This document shows, one piece after another, positions 26,152-36,800 of a DNA stretch of 37,554 nucleotides. The stretch is from positions 1 through 37,554 of the forward strand of contig CANQAA010000006.1 of the NCBI GenBank assembly GCA_947589395.1. Reading direction: 5' to 3'. This stretch comes from an uncultured Clostridia bacterium. Lineage in GTDB: Bacteria; Bacillota; Clostridia; Christensenellales; CAG-917. Position numbers and translations under genes: made by a program. The notes beneath the pieces were generated by a model, which had not been told where the DNA came from, searched no databases, and worked only from the letters and a program-made list of their open reading frames with translations. How positions within the stretch are numbered: position 1 is the first letter of the stretch; each line of letters opens with the position of its first letter.

Positions 26152-27503
26152 CGTCTTTTACCTATTTCCTTTATATTTATTGCGCCCACATCGCCGTTTA
26201 TCTCCAAGTCATATTCTCCGTCGATGTAAATTCTGCTGCTTATGACCTCTTTTCCGTCTGCGACGAACACTTCTATGCTCGACACGTCAAGCAATATCCT
26301 CACGTCGCAACTTTCGTACTCCGCGTCCGTGCGCCTCGTGCATCCCTCCATGTTGTTGGCGTTTGATGTGTCGAGATAGACGTGAGAGTCCTTGCCTACG
26401 ATGACTTCGCCGTTCAGACCCTTTATCGCGACGTATCCTTTGCCTTTGAATCGCACTCTGAGGTCGGCGCACTTCGGGACTTTGTCGCCCTTAACGTCGC
26501 AAAGATAATTTTGCAGACTGCTTACGGGCGTCTGATACAACTCGCCGTCTTTCATCTTCAGCTCTCTCGGAATAGTGAACGCGCCCACCCATCCGTGATT
26601 TTTCTCTTTTGTCGGGTACTTCTTTTCCCACATCTCGAGCCAACCTATCATGATGGGCTCGCTTGCGCCCCTGATAAATTGCGGCGCATAGAAGGAGTCG
26701 CCCTTGTCCACCTCGCGTATATAGTCGATCTTCATCTTGCCCTCTTCGAAGTTCAGGTCGCCGACTATGAACACGCTTGAGTTCGCGTTTTTGAAGCTGT
26801 TGTCCTTTTTTTGAACGCAGCAGCCGCACACGACGAACACGTCCTTGTCGCCTATTTTCATATAGCTTGGGCACTCGCACATGTTGCCGAGCTCGTAGTA
26901 GGGCCCGAGCGTGAAGGCGTATTCGAACTTGTCGGGAGTGTCGCCTTTTAGAGCCACTATCACGCCCTCGTTTTGCACGTTGCCGCCCACAAACAGGTAA
27001 TACGCGTCGCCAACTTTCACGGGACATGGGTCTCTGAAATCCGTGCGGCAGACGCCTTCGGGCAGAGTCTCGTTTTCAAACACCTTTTTGCCGTGTCCGA
27101 AGCAGAACCCTTCCGTTGACGCCGCCCTATACACTTCCTCGCGCTTTCCATCCGCGCTTTCCGTGTGCAGCGTGTAGTACGCATATATCCTGCCGTCAAC
27201 TTCTATCGCTCCGCCCGAATAGGCGCTCGCGTCCTCCGCGTCGGGCTTCAGGGCCACTCCGTCGTCGATGTAGGAGATGAGATCGTCCGACACAAAATGT
27301 CCCCAACACATCCTACCCGGCGCGCTCGCATACGGGTTGAATTGATAATACAAGTGATACCTGTCCTTAAACTTGATGAGTCCGTTCGGGTCGTTGAGCC
27401 AACCGATGGGCGGCATCATGTGATACATGAGCCTGAACTCGTCGTTCACGAGGTATTTTGACTGCGTTATGAAGCTATTCAGGGTTTCTATATCTTTTTT
27501 CAT
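26148..27503 (-). CDS. GH32 beta-fructosidase/sucrase, no signal peptide
   Basis: 451 aa; GWLNDPNGLIKFKDRYHLYYQFNP, FRDPCPVKV, CECPSYMKI; 4-nt overlap with the next gene. Confidence 0.94.
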   Translation of the reverse strand: MKKDIETLNSFITQSKYLVNDEFRLMYHMMPPIGWLNDPNGLIKFKDRYHLYYQFNPYASAPGRMCWGHFVSDDLISYIDDGVALKPDAEDASAYSGGAIEVDGRIYAYYTLHTESADGKREEVYRAASTEGFCFGHGKKVFENETLPEGVCRTDFRDPCPVKVGDAYYLFVGGNVQNEGVIVALKGDTPDKFEYAFTLGPYYELGNMCECPSYMKIGDKDVFVVCGCCVQKKDNSFKNANSSVFIVGDLNFEEGKMKIDYIREVDKGDSFYAPQFIRGASEPIMIGWLEMWEKKYPTKEKNHGWVGAFTIPRELKMKDGELYQTPVSSLQNYLCDVKGDKVPKCADLRVRFKGKGYVAIKGLNGEVIVGKDSHVYLDTSNANNMEGCTRRTDAEYESCDVRILLDVSSIEVFVADGKEVISSRIYIDGEYDLEINGDVGAINIKEIGKRR

Positions 27504-27510
27504 GTCTTAC

Positions 27511-29223
27511 TTAAACGTCGGATTCCCCGTTTCTCAAACTAATTTTGATCTCGCTTATTTCGATGGTTACGTTGCTAAAGCGCTGATTGTTCACAGAGCC
27601 GAACTGCCACTCGAGCACATAGTCCTTGTCGGACGCATTGCCGTTGCAGAAGAAAGTGAACGCTTGTTCTTTTTCGGTAAGATATATCCTCGACCACATT
27701 ATCGTGGGATCCCAGCCGCCGTATATGGGGGCGGCGATGACGAGCTCGATGGGAGCGCTCGCCTTTGCCTTGAAGGTCACCACATAGTTGGCGCTGCTGC
27801 CCGCGATAAAGAAGGACGGGCTCGTGATCTTTTGCGCATTGTCCGTTTCGGCAAACTTACTTATCTCGTAGACGAAGCCGCCGTCCTGCGTGGTCATTTC
27901 CGCATTATCTCCGCTTTCGACAAAGTCCTCGATGGGATAGCTCAGCTTTTCCGACTCGCCCAAAGTCTCCTTGACGCTGAGCTTCGAAAGCCTTATTTCG
28001 TTGACGTTCGTGCCGGATTGGACGTATATCCACAGCGACCCCACCTGATCCGGCGCAACGACGAAACTTGCGCTCTGCCGCTCGGCGGGACTTGTTTCAA
28101 ACTCCATTTTGCCCAATTGCTTTTCATTCCATTGACTGTTCTGAATTATGACTTCAAATTTGCCTTTTTCTTTTGCGGAGATGTCAAACGACACATTGTA
28201 TGACGTATCTTTTTTGAGAGCGATGCCCGTGTTGATGAACATTCCGCCTCTCCAGATGTCGCTTGAGTTTGTGCTTGTGATCTCGAGGCAAGCCTCCGTG
28301 CCGTCGTTGTCCGACCAAGCGTTGCCCTTGAGGTCCAATCTCCCGCCGTCGTCGTCAATTCTCGAGCTGACTCTTGCGGCAAAGTTGAAGTCCTCCGCCC
28401 TTTCGACCTTTGTCCCTCTCATATTGTCGGGATAGTAATACTCCGTCTCGACGGATCTTATGGTGAGTTCGGGGGATCCGAGACTGCCGAAGCAGACGGA
28501 GATATTCACGTCGACTTCGTCGTTATCGTCGACCTTGTTGGCGGTGTGCTCGAATGTAATTGCGTTCTCTCCCGCCTTCACGGCAAACTCCGCGCAATCG
28601 ACTCCGTCCGCCAAAACCTTGACCTTGCCGGCGGCAGAGCTGCCGGCGGCAGAGCTGACTATAGCGTATGTGAACGTATATTGATAGCCGCATATCATCG
28701 TGAACGTGCGCTCCAGCATAATGTCCTCAGCAACTTCCCCGCCGTTTGCTTGCAGCTTGAAATCGCCGTTTTCCATTCCGCTCTTGACGATTTGAGCGTT
28801 GCCGTTGGTCCTCACCGAAAAGCCGTTTGGCATCTTGAAGGACCTATATGTCTCTCTGTCGACGACGTCCACGAACGAGCGCTTTGTGGCGACGTTGCCG
28901 TCGCTGTCCGTGATCTTGTAGTTGACCTCGTACTCTCCCACTTGAGAGAAATACGCCCGGCCGCCCGTGACGGGCACTTCGGGGGACACCTTTATTTCGA
29001 GACGGTCCGTGATGTCGCCGTCCTCGTAGTCCAAAGCCGCCACGCCGTCGAGAAAATCTATATTGCTGTTCACAATACATTCGAAGTCCTTGACGCCGAC
29101 GACGGAGGGTTTGCCGCTCTGCTTGACATCGGCGTCTGCCGAACAACCCGTGAACATCACGACCAAAAGTGCAAATATTGCAATCACTGCGATCTTCTTC
29201 ATATTCTTCTCCATATTCTGCAT
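27511..29223 (-). CDS. Lipoprotein with Ig-like and CBM4/9-like modules
   Basis: 570 aa; lipobox VVMFTGC; DYEDGDITDRLEI..GEYEVNYKITDSDGNVATKRSFVDVVD (DUF5011-like); repeated jelly-roll-type modules. Confidence 0.8.
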   Translation of the reverse strand: MQNMEKNMKKIAVIAIFALLVVMFTGCSADADVKQSGKPSVVGVKDFECIVNSNIDFLDGVAALDYEDGDITDRLEIKVSPEVPVTGGRAYFSQVGEYEVNYKITDSDGNVATKRSFVDVVDRETYRSFKMPNGFSVRTNGNAQIVKSGMENGDFKLQANGGEVAEDIMLERTFTMICGYQYTFTYAIVSSAAGSSAAGKVKVLADGVDCAEFAVKAGENAITFEHTANKVDDNDEVDVNISVCFGSLGSPELTIRSVETEYYYPDNMRGTKVERAEDFNFAARVSSRIDDDGGRLDLKGNAWSDNDGTEACLEITSTNSSDIWRGGMFINTGIALKKDTSYNVSFDISAKEKGKFEVIIQNSQWNEKQLGKMEFETSPAERQSASFVVAPDQVGSLWIYVQSGTNVNEIRLSKLSVKETLGESEKLSYPIEDFVESGDNAEMTTQDGGFVYEISKFAETDNAQKITSPSFFIAGSSANYVVTFKAKASAPIELVIAAPIYGGWDPTIMWSRIYLTEKEQAFTFFCNGNASDKDYVLEWQFGSVNNQRFSNVTIEISEIKISLRNGESDV

Positions 29224-29259
29224 CCGTCCCCCTATTCGCTTTGCATATTGTCGCTCGAC

Positions 29260-30165
29260 TTATCTTTTGAGGTCCTCGCCGTTTTCTTCGACGTCGACCT
29301 CGTGAGGAGCGTCCGTCATGACGTCGGACTCGTTTTGCTCGTCGACATTTTCAACGTCTTGAGTTTCGTCCGCGTTTACGTCGTCAACTTTGTCAACTTC
29401 TTGCGCCTCGTCCGTAATAACTCCGTCGGACTCGTCGACGTCTTGCGTTTCGTCCGCGTTCGCGTCGGACTCGGTTTTTTCGAAACTCGCCACGTTTTCA
29501 AAGTGGACGTCGGCAGGTTTCACCGCCCCTTTCTCGTCGAGATAGTCATCCTCTTTTTCCTTTCTCTTTAGTTGTTCGACGCTCGTGTTGAGCGCTTTTG
29601 CCTTGAGTTTGTAGAAGTTTTCTTTCATCAGCTTTGATATCATCATCGGCACTACATACAGCGTCAGCACCAACAAATAGGGATATTTGAGGGTCAACGC
29701 CACAATGCCCAAGAGCATCAAAACCGATAGCGCGCTGCGCCAAAGCGAGCCGAACAGCATCATAAAGCCGTTAAATATGAGCTGTCTGAACTTCACGTTC
29801 ATGTTGACGATCACCGTCGGCGCCGTCGCAAGATAGACCGTGCCGAACAAAAGCGCAATGACCGATATGGCGAGCACAAATTTGTTCAGTTTGTCGGGGT
29901 GCGTGTTGAAGAAGTAAATGTTCAACACGGGGACCACGATGATGATGAGCTGGAAGATCGTGTAAAACACTATGACCTTCCAATTGTGCGCGATCGTTGT
30001 GAATATGTCCTTGAAGCGACGGGCGTCCAACTCCTTTGAGAAGTATCCCGTCACTCCCACGAGCATGGGGACAAGAAACACAACCGATATTGCCGAAACG
30101 GCTACAAGAAGGGTTATGACAAGAAACTCCAACGCATAATCGCCCAAAACTCTGAGTCCTTTCAT
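29260..30165 (-). CDS. DUF624/YesL-like membrane protein with acidic C-terminal tail
   Basis: 301 aa; multiple TM helices; sugar ABC locus context; C-terminal repeats of DVNADETQDVE type. Confidence 0.75.
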   Translation of the reverse strand: MKGLRVLGDYALEFLVITLLVAVSAISVVFLVPMLVGVTGYFSKELDARRFKDIFTTIAHNWKVIVFYTIFQLIIIVVPVLNIYFFNTHPDKLNKFVLAISVIALLFGTVYLATAPTVIVNMNVKFRQLIFNGFMMLFGSLWRSALSVLMLLGIVALTLKYPYLLVLTLYVVPMMISKLMKENFYKLKAKALNTSVEQLKRKEKEDDYLDEKGAVKPADVHFENVASFEKTESDANADETQDVDESDGVITDEAQEVDKVDDVNADETQDVENVDEQNESDVMTDAPHEVDVEENGEDLKR

Positions 30166-30192
30166 ATCTTCTCCTTATAGTTTTAATATATC

Positions 30193-31800
30193 TTACGCCT
30201 GAGTCGCCGCGATATATCTGTCGTATGCCGCTTGGTTTATTCTCAGCACCGTGTCAATGGACGCTCTGTTCGTCTTGAGCATGTTTTGCCAGGACTCGAC
30301 GGACGGCACGATATTTCCCGTTATGCAGCCCGTAAACCAGCTCGCTATGTTCTTGGCGAGCGAGGATTCGTAGGTGTTGAGGGTGATGAGCTCGTCCTGA
30401 GTGTAGTTGAGGTTGGGTATCGTCGTCGCGCCCGGATATGTATATTCTTTCACATACTTTTCGAGGTTATCGACTCTGAGTTGCGCTCTCGACTCCATTT
30501 GCACCGAATTGTCCCAGACTTCTTGAGTGAGATATACCACGCCGTAAGGGGCGTTTTTCATTCTGAAGTCGTCCGCGCTCTGCACGCCGTGATCGTCGTT
30601 GGGGATGAGCTTTCCGTCCACCTTCTCGGACAAAAACGCGCCGGACTTTATCGAGCCGTAGTTGAGCTGAGCGGAATATTCCGGCTCGAAGAACTTGTCG
30701 AAGTACGACAACAGTCCTTCCTTGTCGCTGCAGGAGTCGAGAATGACGCACTCGCCCTTTTCCACTTCGAGCTCGTTGCTCACTCCCACATAGCGGTTGC
30801 CGTTCCCGTCCGAGAGGGGCAAAACAATGATGTAATCGTCTCTTTTCTCGGCGGCAAGCACCGTGTCCTTTTCCCACCAATAGAACGCGCCGTATCTGCC
30901 GTCCTGACCTCTTGCGAGAAAATCGTTTTCCTGTTGAGTGAACGCAGCGGAACGGATGAGTCCTCTTTGATACCAATCTGCAAGCTCTCTCACCGCGTTG
31001 AACCAGTTTTCCATTTCGATGGTGAACACGACTTTGCCGTCCACAATCGTCTTGTGATCCCTGTTCTCGGGCACGCCGAAGGACGCGATGAGGTCGCTCT
31101 CGTTGCCCTGCCAGTTGCTGCTGACAAAGCTGAGCGGCACTTCGTTTGTGGTGGATCCGTCGCCGTCCATATCGAGGTCGTTGAACTTTTGCAAGATCGC
31201 CTTGAATTGGTCTCTTGAAAGATCGAGCCCGTCTTTTAGGTCTTTCTTTTCAATGTTGACGCCTGCGGGAAGATTGCCGTCGTCAATGAGCTTTTCCACC
31301 CACTTTTTGTTGAGATACAAAATGTTGGGATACGCTTTGAGTCCCATCTCCTCCACTCTCGGCAGGGAGTATATGTGTCCGTCCGGCGACTTGAGCGCCT
31401 CTTTGATGTCGGGGCGTTCCTGCAAGATCTTGCTGAAGTTGGGCATGCAATCGAGATATTCGTCAATCGCGACGATCCTGCCCCTTCTGCCGTAATCGTA
31501 CAGCTTGAGGTTGGAAAATCCGGAGTGATATATCGCGTCGATGCCCTTTATGCCGACGGGGTCGGTGTTGTTGCTGTATTGAGCGGATGTATTGTACTTC
31601 CACTCCACGTCTATCCCCGTCTCTTCGGCGAGCTGCTGAAAGACGGGCATGGTGTTGTAGTCCTTGACGGAGTCCTCTTTGACCGTCAAAACGGTGAACT
31701 GATGGGATGAAGAGTTCGAATCGGAAGCGGCTATCGCATATCCGACGACTCCTGCCAACCACACTGCGGCGACCAAAATTCCAACTATAACTTTTTTCAT
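30193..31800 (-). CDS. Extracellular sugar-binding protein of an ABC transporter
   Basis: 535 aa; N-terminal hydrophobic segment; LplA-like family-1 SBP features; directly downstream of permease genes. Confidence 0.9.
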   Translation of the reverse strand: MKKVIVGILVAAVWLAGVVGYAIAASDSNSSSHQFTVLTVKEDSVKDYNTMPVFQQLAEETGIDVEWKYNTSAQYSNNTDPVGIKGIDAIYHSGFSNLKLYDYGRRGRIVAIDEYLDCMPNFSKILQERPDIKEALKSPDGHIYSLPRVEEMGLKAYPNILYLNKKWVEKLIDDGNLPAGVNIEKKDLKDGLDLSRDQFKAILQKFNDLDMDGDGSTTNEVPLSFVSSNWQGNESDLIASFGVPENRDHKTIVDGKVVFTIEMENWFNAVRELADWYQRGLIRSAAFTQQENDFLARGQDGRYGAFYWWEKDTVLAAEKRDDYIIVLPLSDGNGNRYVGVSNELEVEKGECVILDSCSDKEGLLSYFDKFFEPEYSAQLNYGSIKSGAFLSEKVDGKLIPNDDHGVQSADDFRMKNAPYGVVYLTQEVWDNSVQMESRAQLRVDNLEKYVKEYTYPGATTIPNLNYTQDELITLNTYESSLAKNIASWFTGCITGNIVPSVESWQNMLKTNRASIDTVLRINQAAYDRYIAATQA

Positions 31801-31815
31801 AATAATCCCCGCCTC

Positions 31816-32721
31816 TTACTTGAACGATCCGACCAACACGCCCTGTCCGAAGTGCTTCTCTATCAAAGGATAGATGACAAGTATGGGGACGGTGGCGACG
31901 ATGATGGACGTAAATTTGATTTGTGTGGCAAGCCTCATTTGCTCAAGCACGACTTCGCCTTCGCCGCTTGCCGTAGCGTCGAGAAGTCCGTTCAACACCG
32001 TCTGCAAAGGATAAAACTCACTGTCGATGTTGAAGATGTATGCGTCGATATAGTTGTTCCAGTGTCCGACGGCGTAGAAGAGGACCATGACGCTTATGAT
32101 GGACTTTGCGATGGGCAGGATAAGGTCGAAGAATATCCTTATCTCGCCCGCTCCGTCTATCGCCGCCGCCTCGAGGACCTCGTCGGGTACGTTGGACTGG
32201 AAGAAGGATTTGCACATAAACACGTTGTATACGCTCACGCCGCCGCCGATGATGAGGATCAACGGGTTTTGATAGAGCCCGAGCGCCCTACACACGATGA
32301 CGTAAGGCACGAGGCCGCCGCCAAAGAACATGGTGATGATGAGCATGACCATGATAAGTTTTCTAAAAGGCAGATAGCTTCTTGAAAGCGCCCAGCCCGC
32401 AGGGATCGTCAACGCCACGTTGAACACGGTGCCAAGAGCCGTATATGCGAGCGTGTTGAAGTAGCTGCGCCATATGTCGTCTCTTTGGAAGAGGTTCGCG
32501 TATCCCGAGAAAGTGACCTTGATGGGATACAGCCACACGTCGCCCGTCATGACCGAGTCCGCGTTTGAGATGGAGGCGATGATTATGTAGTAAAGAGGAT
32601 ATATGACTATGACCGCCAACAGGAATAGGATAAATCCGCATATTCCGTAATACACATAGTCCGTCTTGCTGTCTTTTATCTTGTTTTTCTTTTTGAACAT
32701 CGTTAATTGTTGCTTATCCAT
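31816..32721 (-). CDS. Carbohydrate ABC permease (LplC/YtcP-like)
   Basis: 301 aa; six TM pattern; EAAAIDGAGEIRIFFDLILPIAKS EAA loop. Confidence 0.94.
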   Translation of the reverse strand: MDKQQLTMFKKKNKIKDSKTDYVYYGICGFILFLLAVIVIYPLYYIIIASISNADSVMTGDVWLYPIKVTFSGYANLFQRDDIWRSYFNTLAYTALGTVFNVALTIPAGWALSRSYLPFRKLIMVMLIITMFFGGGLVPYVIVCRALGLYQNPLILIIGGGVSVYNVFMCKSFFQSNVPDEVLEAAAIDGAGEIRIFFDLILPIAKSIISVMVLFYAVGHWNNYIDAYIFNIDSEFYPLQTVLNGLLDATASGEGEVVLEQMRLATQIKFTSIIVATVPILVIYPLIEKHFGQGVLVGSFK

Positions 32722-32731
32722 ACTCGCCTCC

Positions 32732-33802
32732 TTACCACATGCTGTTGTTGGTCAGCTTCTTCGACGTGAAGTTGGCTATCACAAGCAGCACGACGTTGAT
32801 CACAGAGTTGAACAAGCCTGCCGCCGTGCCCACGCCGTACTGTCCGCCTATCAAGCCGAACGTGTATACATACGTTGACAAAATCTCACTCGTTTCGAGG
32901 TTGCCGCTCGTTTGCATCAACAGCACTTTTTCATAGCCGCAGTTCATCAAGTTGCCGACGGAAAGTATCATCAACATGACGATCGTCGGAAGAATTGCGG
33001 GCAAGTCCACGCTGAATATTCTTCTGAACCTCGACGCGCCGTCTATCTTTGCCGCCTCGTGCAAAGCGGGGTCTACGCCGCTAAGCGCCGCAAGATATAT
33101 GATCGCCGACCAGCCGAAATCCTGCCAGTTGCCCGAGAAAATGAACAGAGGTCTGAACGCTTCGGGCGACAAGAACAACTTCAGACCGTTTACGTCCCCG
33201 CCGAACTTTATGCTGAGTTGATCGAGAAGTCCGTCCGAGCCGAATATGAGTTTCAACATACCGACCAACACGACCAGCGATATAAAGTGCGGCGCATAGT
33301 AGAGGATCTGCAAGCCCTTCTTGACCTTTTTAGAGCGCAGGGAGTTTAGCAAAAGCGCGACTATGATGGGCAGAGGGAAGCCCACTATAAAGCCCAAAAT
33401 ACACAGCAAGAACGTGTTTTTGAAGTAGTCCCAGAAGTTTGGATTCGAAAAGAATATCCTGAAGTTTTCAAAGCCTACCCATGCCGTTCCGCTGCCGATT
33501 ATCTGATCTCCGGGCATATAGTCCTGAAACGCTACGAGTATGCCGTACATCGGCACATAGCAGAATATGAGGACGTATACGAACGCGGGAATGATGAACA
33601 CGAGTATCCATCCCTTGCGTTTGAAGTTGTCCTTCCATTTCTCCCACTTGGTTTGCTTGGTCTTGTCCACCGGCGCAGAACCGTCAAGAGCCTCGTACGC
33701 TTGTTCTACGAGATCCTCAAGCTCCTGCTGACTTTGCGCCTCTGTCTCGTACGCTTGCGAGGCGAGAACTTCGGACGCGCCGGATGCGGATTGGTTTTCC
33801 AT
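32732..33802 (-). CDS. Carbohydrate ABC permease (LplB-like); start moved from 33841 to 33802
   Basis: EAAKIDGASRFRRIFSVDLPAILPTI EAA loop; RBS GGAGGGAGAG upstream of ATG at 33802. Confidence 0.94.
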   Translation of the reverse strand: MENQSASGASEVLASQAYETEAQSQQELEDLVEQAYEALDGSAPVDKTKQTKWEKWKDNFKRKGWILVFIIPAFVYVLIFCYVPMYGILVAFQDYMPGDQIIGSGTAWVGFENFRIFFSNPNFWDYFKNTFLLCILGFIVGFPLPIIVALLLNSLRSKKVKKGLQILYYAPHFISLVVLVGMLKLIFGSDGLLDQLSIKFGGDVNGLKLFLSPEAFRPLFIFSGNWQDFGWSAIIYLAALSGVDPALHEAAKIDGASRFRRIFSVDLPAILPTIVMLMILSVGNLMNCGYEKVLLMQTSGNLETSEILSTYVYTFGLIGGQYGVGTAAGLFNSVINVVLLVIANFTSKKLTNNSMW

Positions 33803-33871
33803 AATCTCTCCCTCCAAAAAAGAGTGTTGGTTTTGGGTCATGCCCTCGATAATTGATTTGCTACTTTCGTC

Positions 33872-36800
33872 CTACTTTGAATGAACGGACTTTTTCTTGT
33901 ACTTTTTTATCGCCATTATGGCAACATAGCCCACGATAACAGAGCCGAATATCGCGATGTCGATATAAAAGAACAGGTGCGTTGCCTTCACGATCGGCTC
34001 TGCGATGGTCTCGACGGCTTGAGAGACGTTGATGACAACTTCGGGCCTTCCCAAGTTCGTGTACAGCTTCACGGTGTGCTTGCCGATCGAAAGCGAAGCT
34101 ACCTTCTCCGCCGCAATGACGACGATATCCTGCTCCTGAGTGAACTCCGTCTCCACGCCGTCTATCGTCAACTTGTTGACGGTCGCCTGCCCCGCAAGTT
34201 CGATCATCACATCGTTGTTTCTATAATACTTTTCTATCGCGCTCGTTGCAGCCGCCTCCGCAAAATCAGGAGTGACGTCAAATTCGAAGTCCGTAAACTC
34301 GGTGATCACTCTGAACCTGTAGGTCTCGCCCGCTCCGAGCGTCTTGAGATAGCTCTCCGAAAGCGCGACCGCGCCGCCCGCCTCGACGTACTCGTCGGCT
34401 TTCAGCTTGTAATTGTTGTCGGTGAGGTTGTAGACGCAATTTACGGTGTAGCCGTTCACAAATATGCCGTTTTCGTGCTCCGTCCTTGCAAACCGGACAT
34501 TGTTGACGTCAAACTCGCCGTTGAACACGTTGAGTCCGAGTTTTCCGCCGTGATAGTCCGGCAGCTCGCAAACGAGCCTCGCCACAGTCTCGCCGTTGAC
34601 AAATATCTTTGCTATGCCCTCGCCCACAACGAGCGTCAGTTTGATCTTTGCGCCGTCCTCGAGGCTGCAATTCACCGTCTTGAGCTCTCCGCGACCGGGA
34701 CTCCACAGCTTGATCTTGTCAAGTTTGGCGTCCGCCGTCGCCACGAAATAAGAGGTCAGATTGTCGCTTGTGCCAAACACGAGTCCCGCCGCCTGAGCGT
34801 TCTCGTTTCTCGGAGAAAACTCCGCCGAATATATGAAACTTTCTCCCTCTGCGTCCGAAAATCTGAACGCGTCGCCGCTGTCCGTGAGGAACAGTCCTCT
34901 ATCTCCGTAATACGAGAAGCCTCCGACGTTATACTTGTAGTCGACGTCGCTTGCAAAATTATTGTTGTAGATGAAGATCTCGATATCGTCTGCTTTGACG
35001 CCGTTATAACTTACGGCCACCTTTGCATAATCGGCGCTTCCGTCGGTCTTTTCACTATTTAGAAGGGTGATATACGCAATGCTTCCCACTTCGGCAATTC
35101 TTATCTTGTCGATGCCATCCGTTATCTCATAGCTCACGTTGCTCTCGTCAAAGCTACTGCCAAAGAAGGTTGCTGTCACGGGATAAGTGGTTCCGACCGT
35201 GCCGTCTATCTTGCCCATCGGGTCGTTGTTCTTTTTTGCGGAAAGTATCAACCCTTCATCCTCGACGATGTCGTCGAAAATGCTCTCAAGACCGTACACG
35301 CTCGCCTTCACGCCCACGTCGCCGTCTGCAAAGAGGCGCATGCCGTTTGAAATTGCGGACGGGAACACAGCCGAGAAGAAGCTCGCCTTCCCGCCGTCTG
35401 CAAACACGCTGATAAACGCTCTGTCCAGCAACACTCTCAGCGACAACTTGCCGTCGTTCAGCGCAACGCGCTTGGAATATGGCACCGTGTAGAGCGCGGT
35501 GTCCTTTGCAAGCAACGAGCTTTGCGATCTGTCGAGGGTGAGAGTCTCGTCCTTGACGTTGTAGATGAGTTTTATATTTTCCACCGCCGAAGTCCTCAGC
35601 CACAGCTCGGCATAAGTGGCTTGACCGTTTGAAAAGTCAAGTTCGATATCCAGATCGCCCACTTCCGCCTTCCAGCCCGAAAGAGCGTTTTCGCCCTCAT
35701 GGAGCGTGTCGGCATACGTCTTGAGAGGCTCGTCGCTTCTCAGTTTGTCATATCCTTCGATCGGCTTGCGGGTGAGCTCGTAGCTCTCGCCGTTTTTGAC
35801 GAGCCCAAGCTCCGTCACGATCGTCATTCCGCCGTTATAAGTCTTTCTTATGTTCTCATAAAGGCCGCAGGTCTTCCAACTTGCGGACCAGCTCACGCCG
35901 TAAACCTTTCCGTCGGGAGCGTTGTTGAAAGTCTGCATGGCGTAGGAGTCAATGCCCTCGCTCACGCGTCTTACAGGTTCGTTTGATTTGAACAAGCCGT
36001 TTTCGTCGAGGTCGCCCACGACGTAATATTCTGCGGGATAGTACGCGCTCTCCCTCGTCGTGCGATTGTAGATATGGCTGTTAACCTTGTCTTCCGGCGA
36101 CATTATGAGCACATACTTCTGCTCTCCGTCCACCGTATAGCGGGATATATCCGGGCACTCGCCCCAATAGCCCGTCTCGCCGAGATATTCCCATTTGATG
36201 AGATTTTTTGAGGAATACATCCTTATCGAGCCGCCGCCGATGACAGCGAGCCACTCATTAAGCGTATCGCTCCAGAACACTTTGGGGTCCCTGAACTCGT
36301 TGTCGCCGACCCCGCCGTCATTATCCGCGCCTATGACCTCGCCGTAAATTTTGAAGCTGTCGCCGTTATCATTGCTGTACGCAAGAATCTGGCGCTGCTT
36401 GTCGGTGGGTTGAGTGAGAATGGCAACGATGCCCTGTCCCGCAACGACTTTGCCGTCGGCGCCCACATCAAACAGACCGCTCGTGTTGTGCTCGTCATAG
36501 ACGGCGCTTCCCGAAAACATCATGTCGTATCTGTTGCCGTCCTCGCCGTCCTGATACGCGGGAATTGCGACGTCCTTTTCCGTCCAGTGGACCAAGTCCG
36601 TGCTCGTGGCGTGTCCCCAGCTCATATTGCCCCAACCCAAAGCTGTGGTATCGGTGTTTTGGTCATAGTTATATTGATAATACATATGCCAAGTGCCGTT
36701 CACATACAGCAGTCCGTTGGGGTCGTTGTTCCAGCCCGATTTTGCCGAAAACGCGAGACGGTTGCGATATGCGCCGCTGTGGTTTTCAGCAATTTCCATG

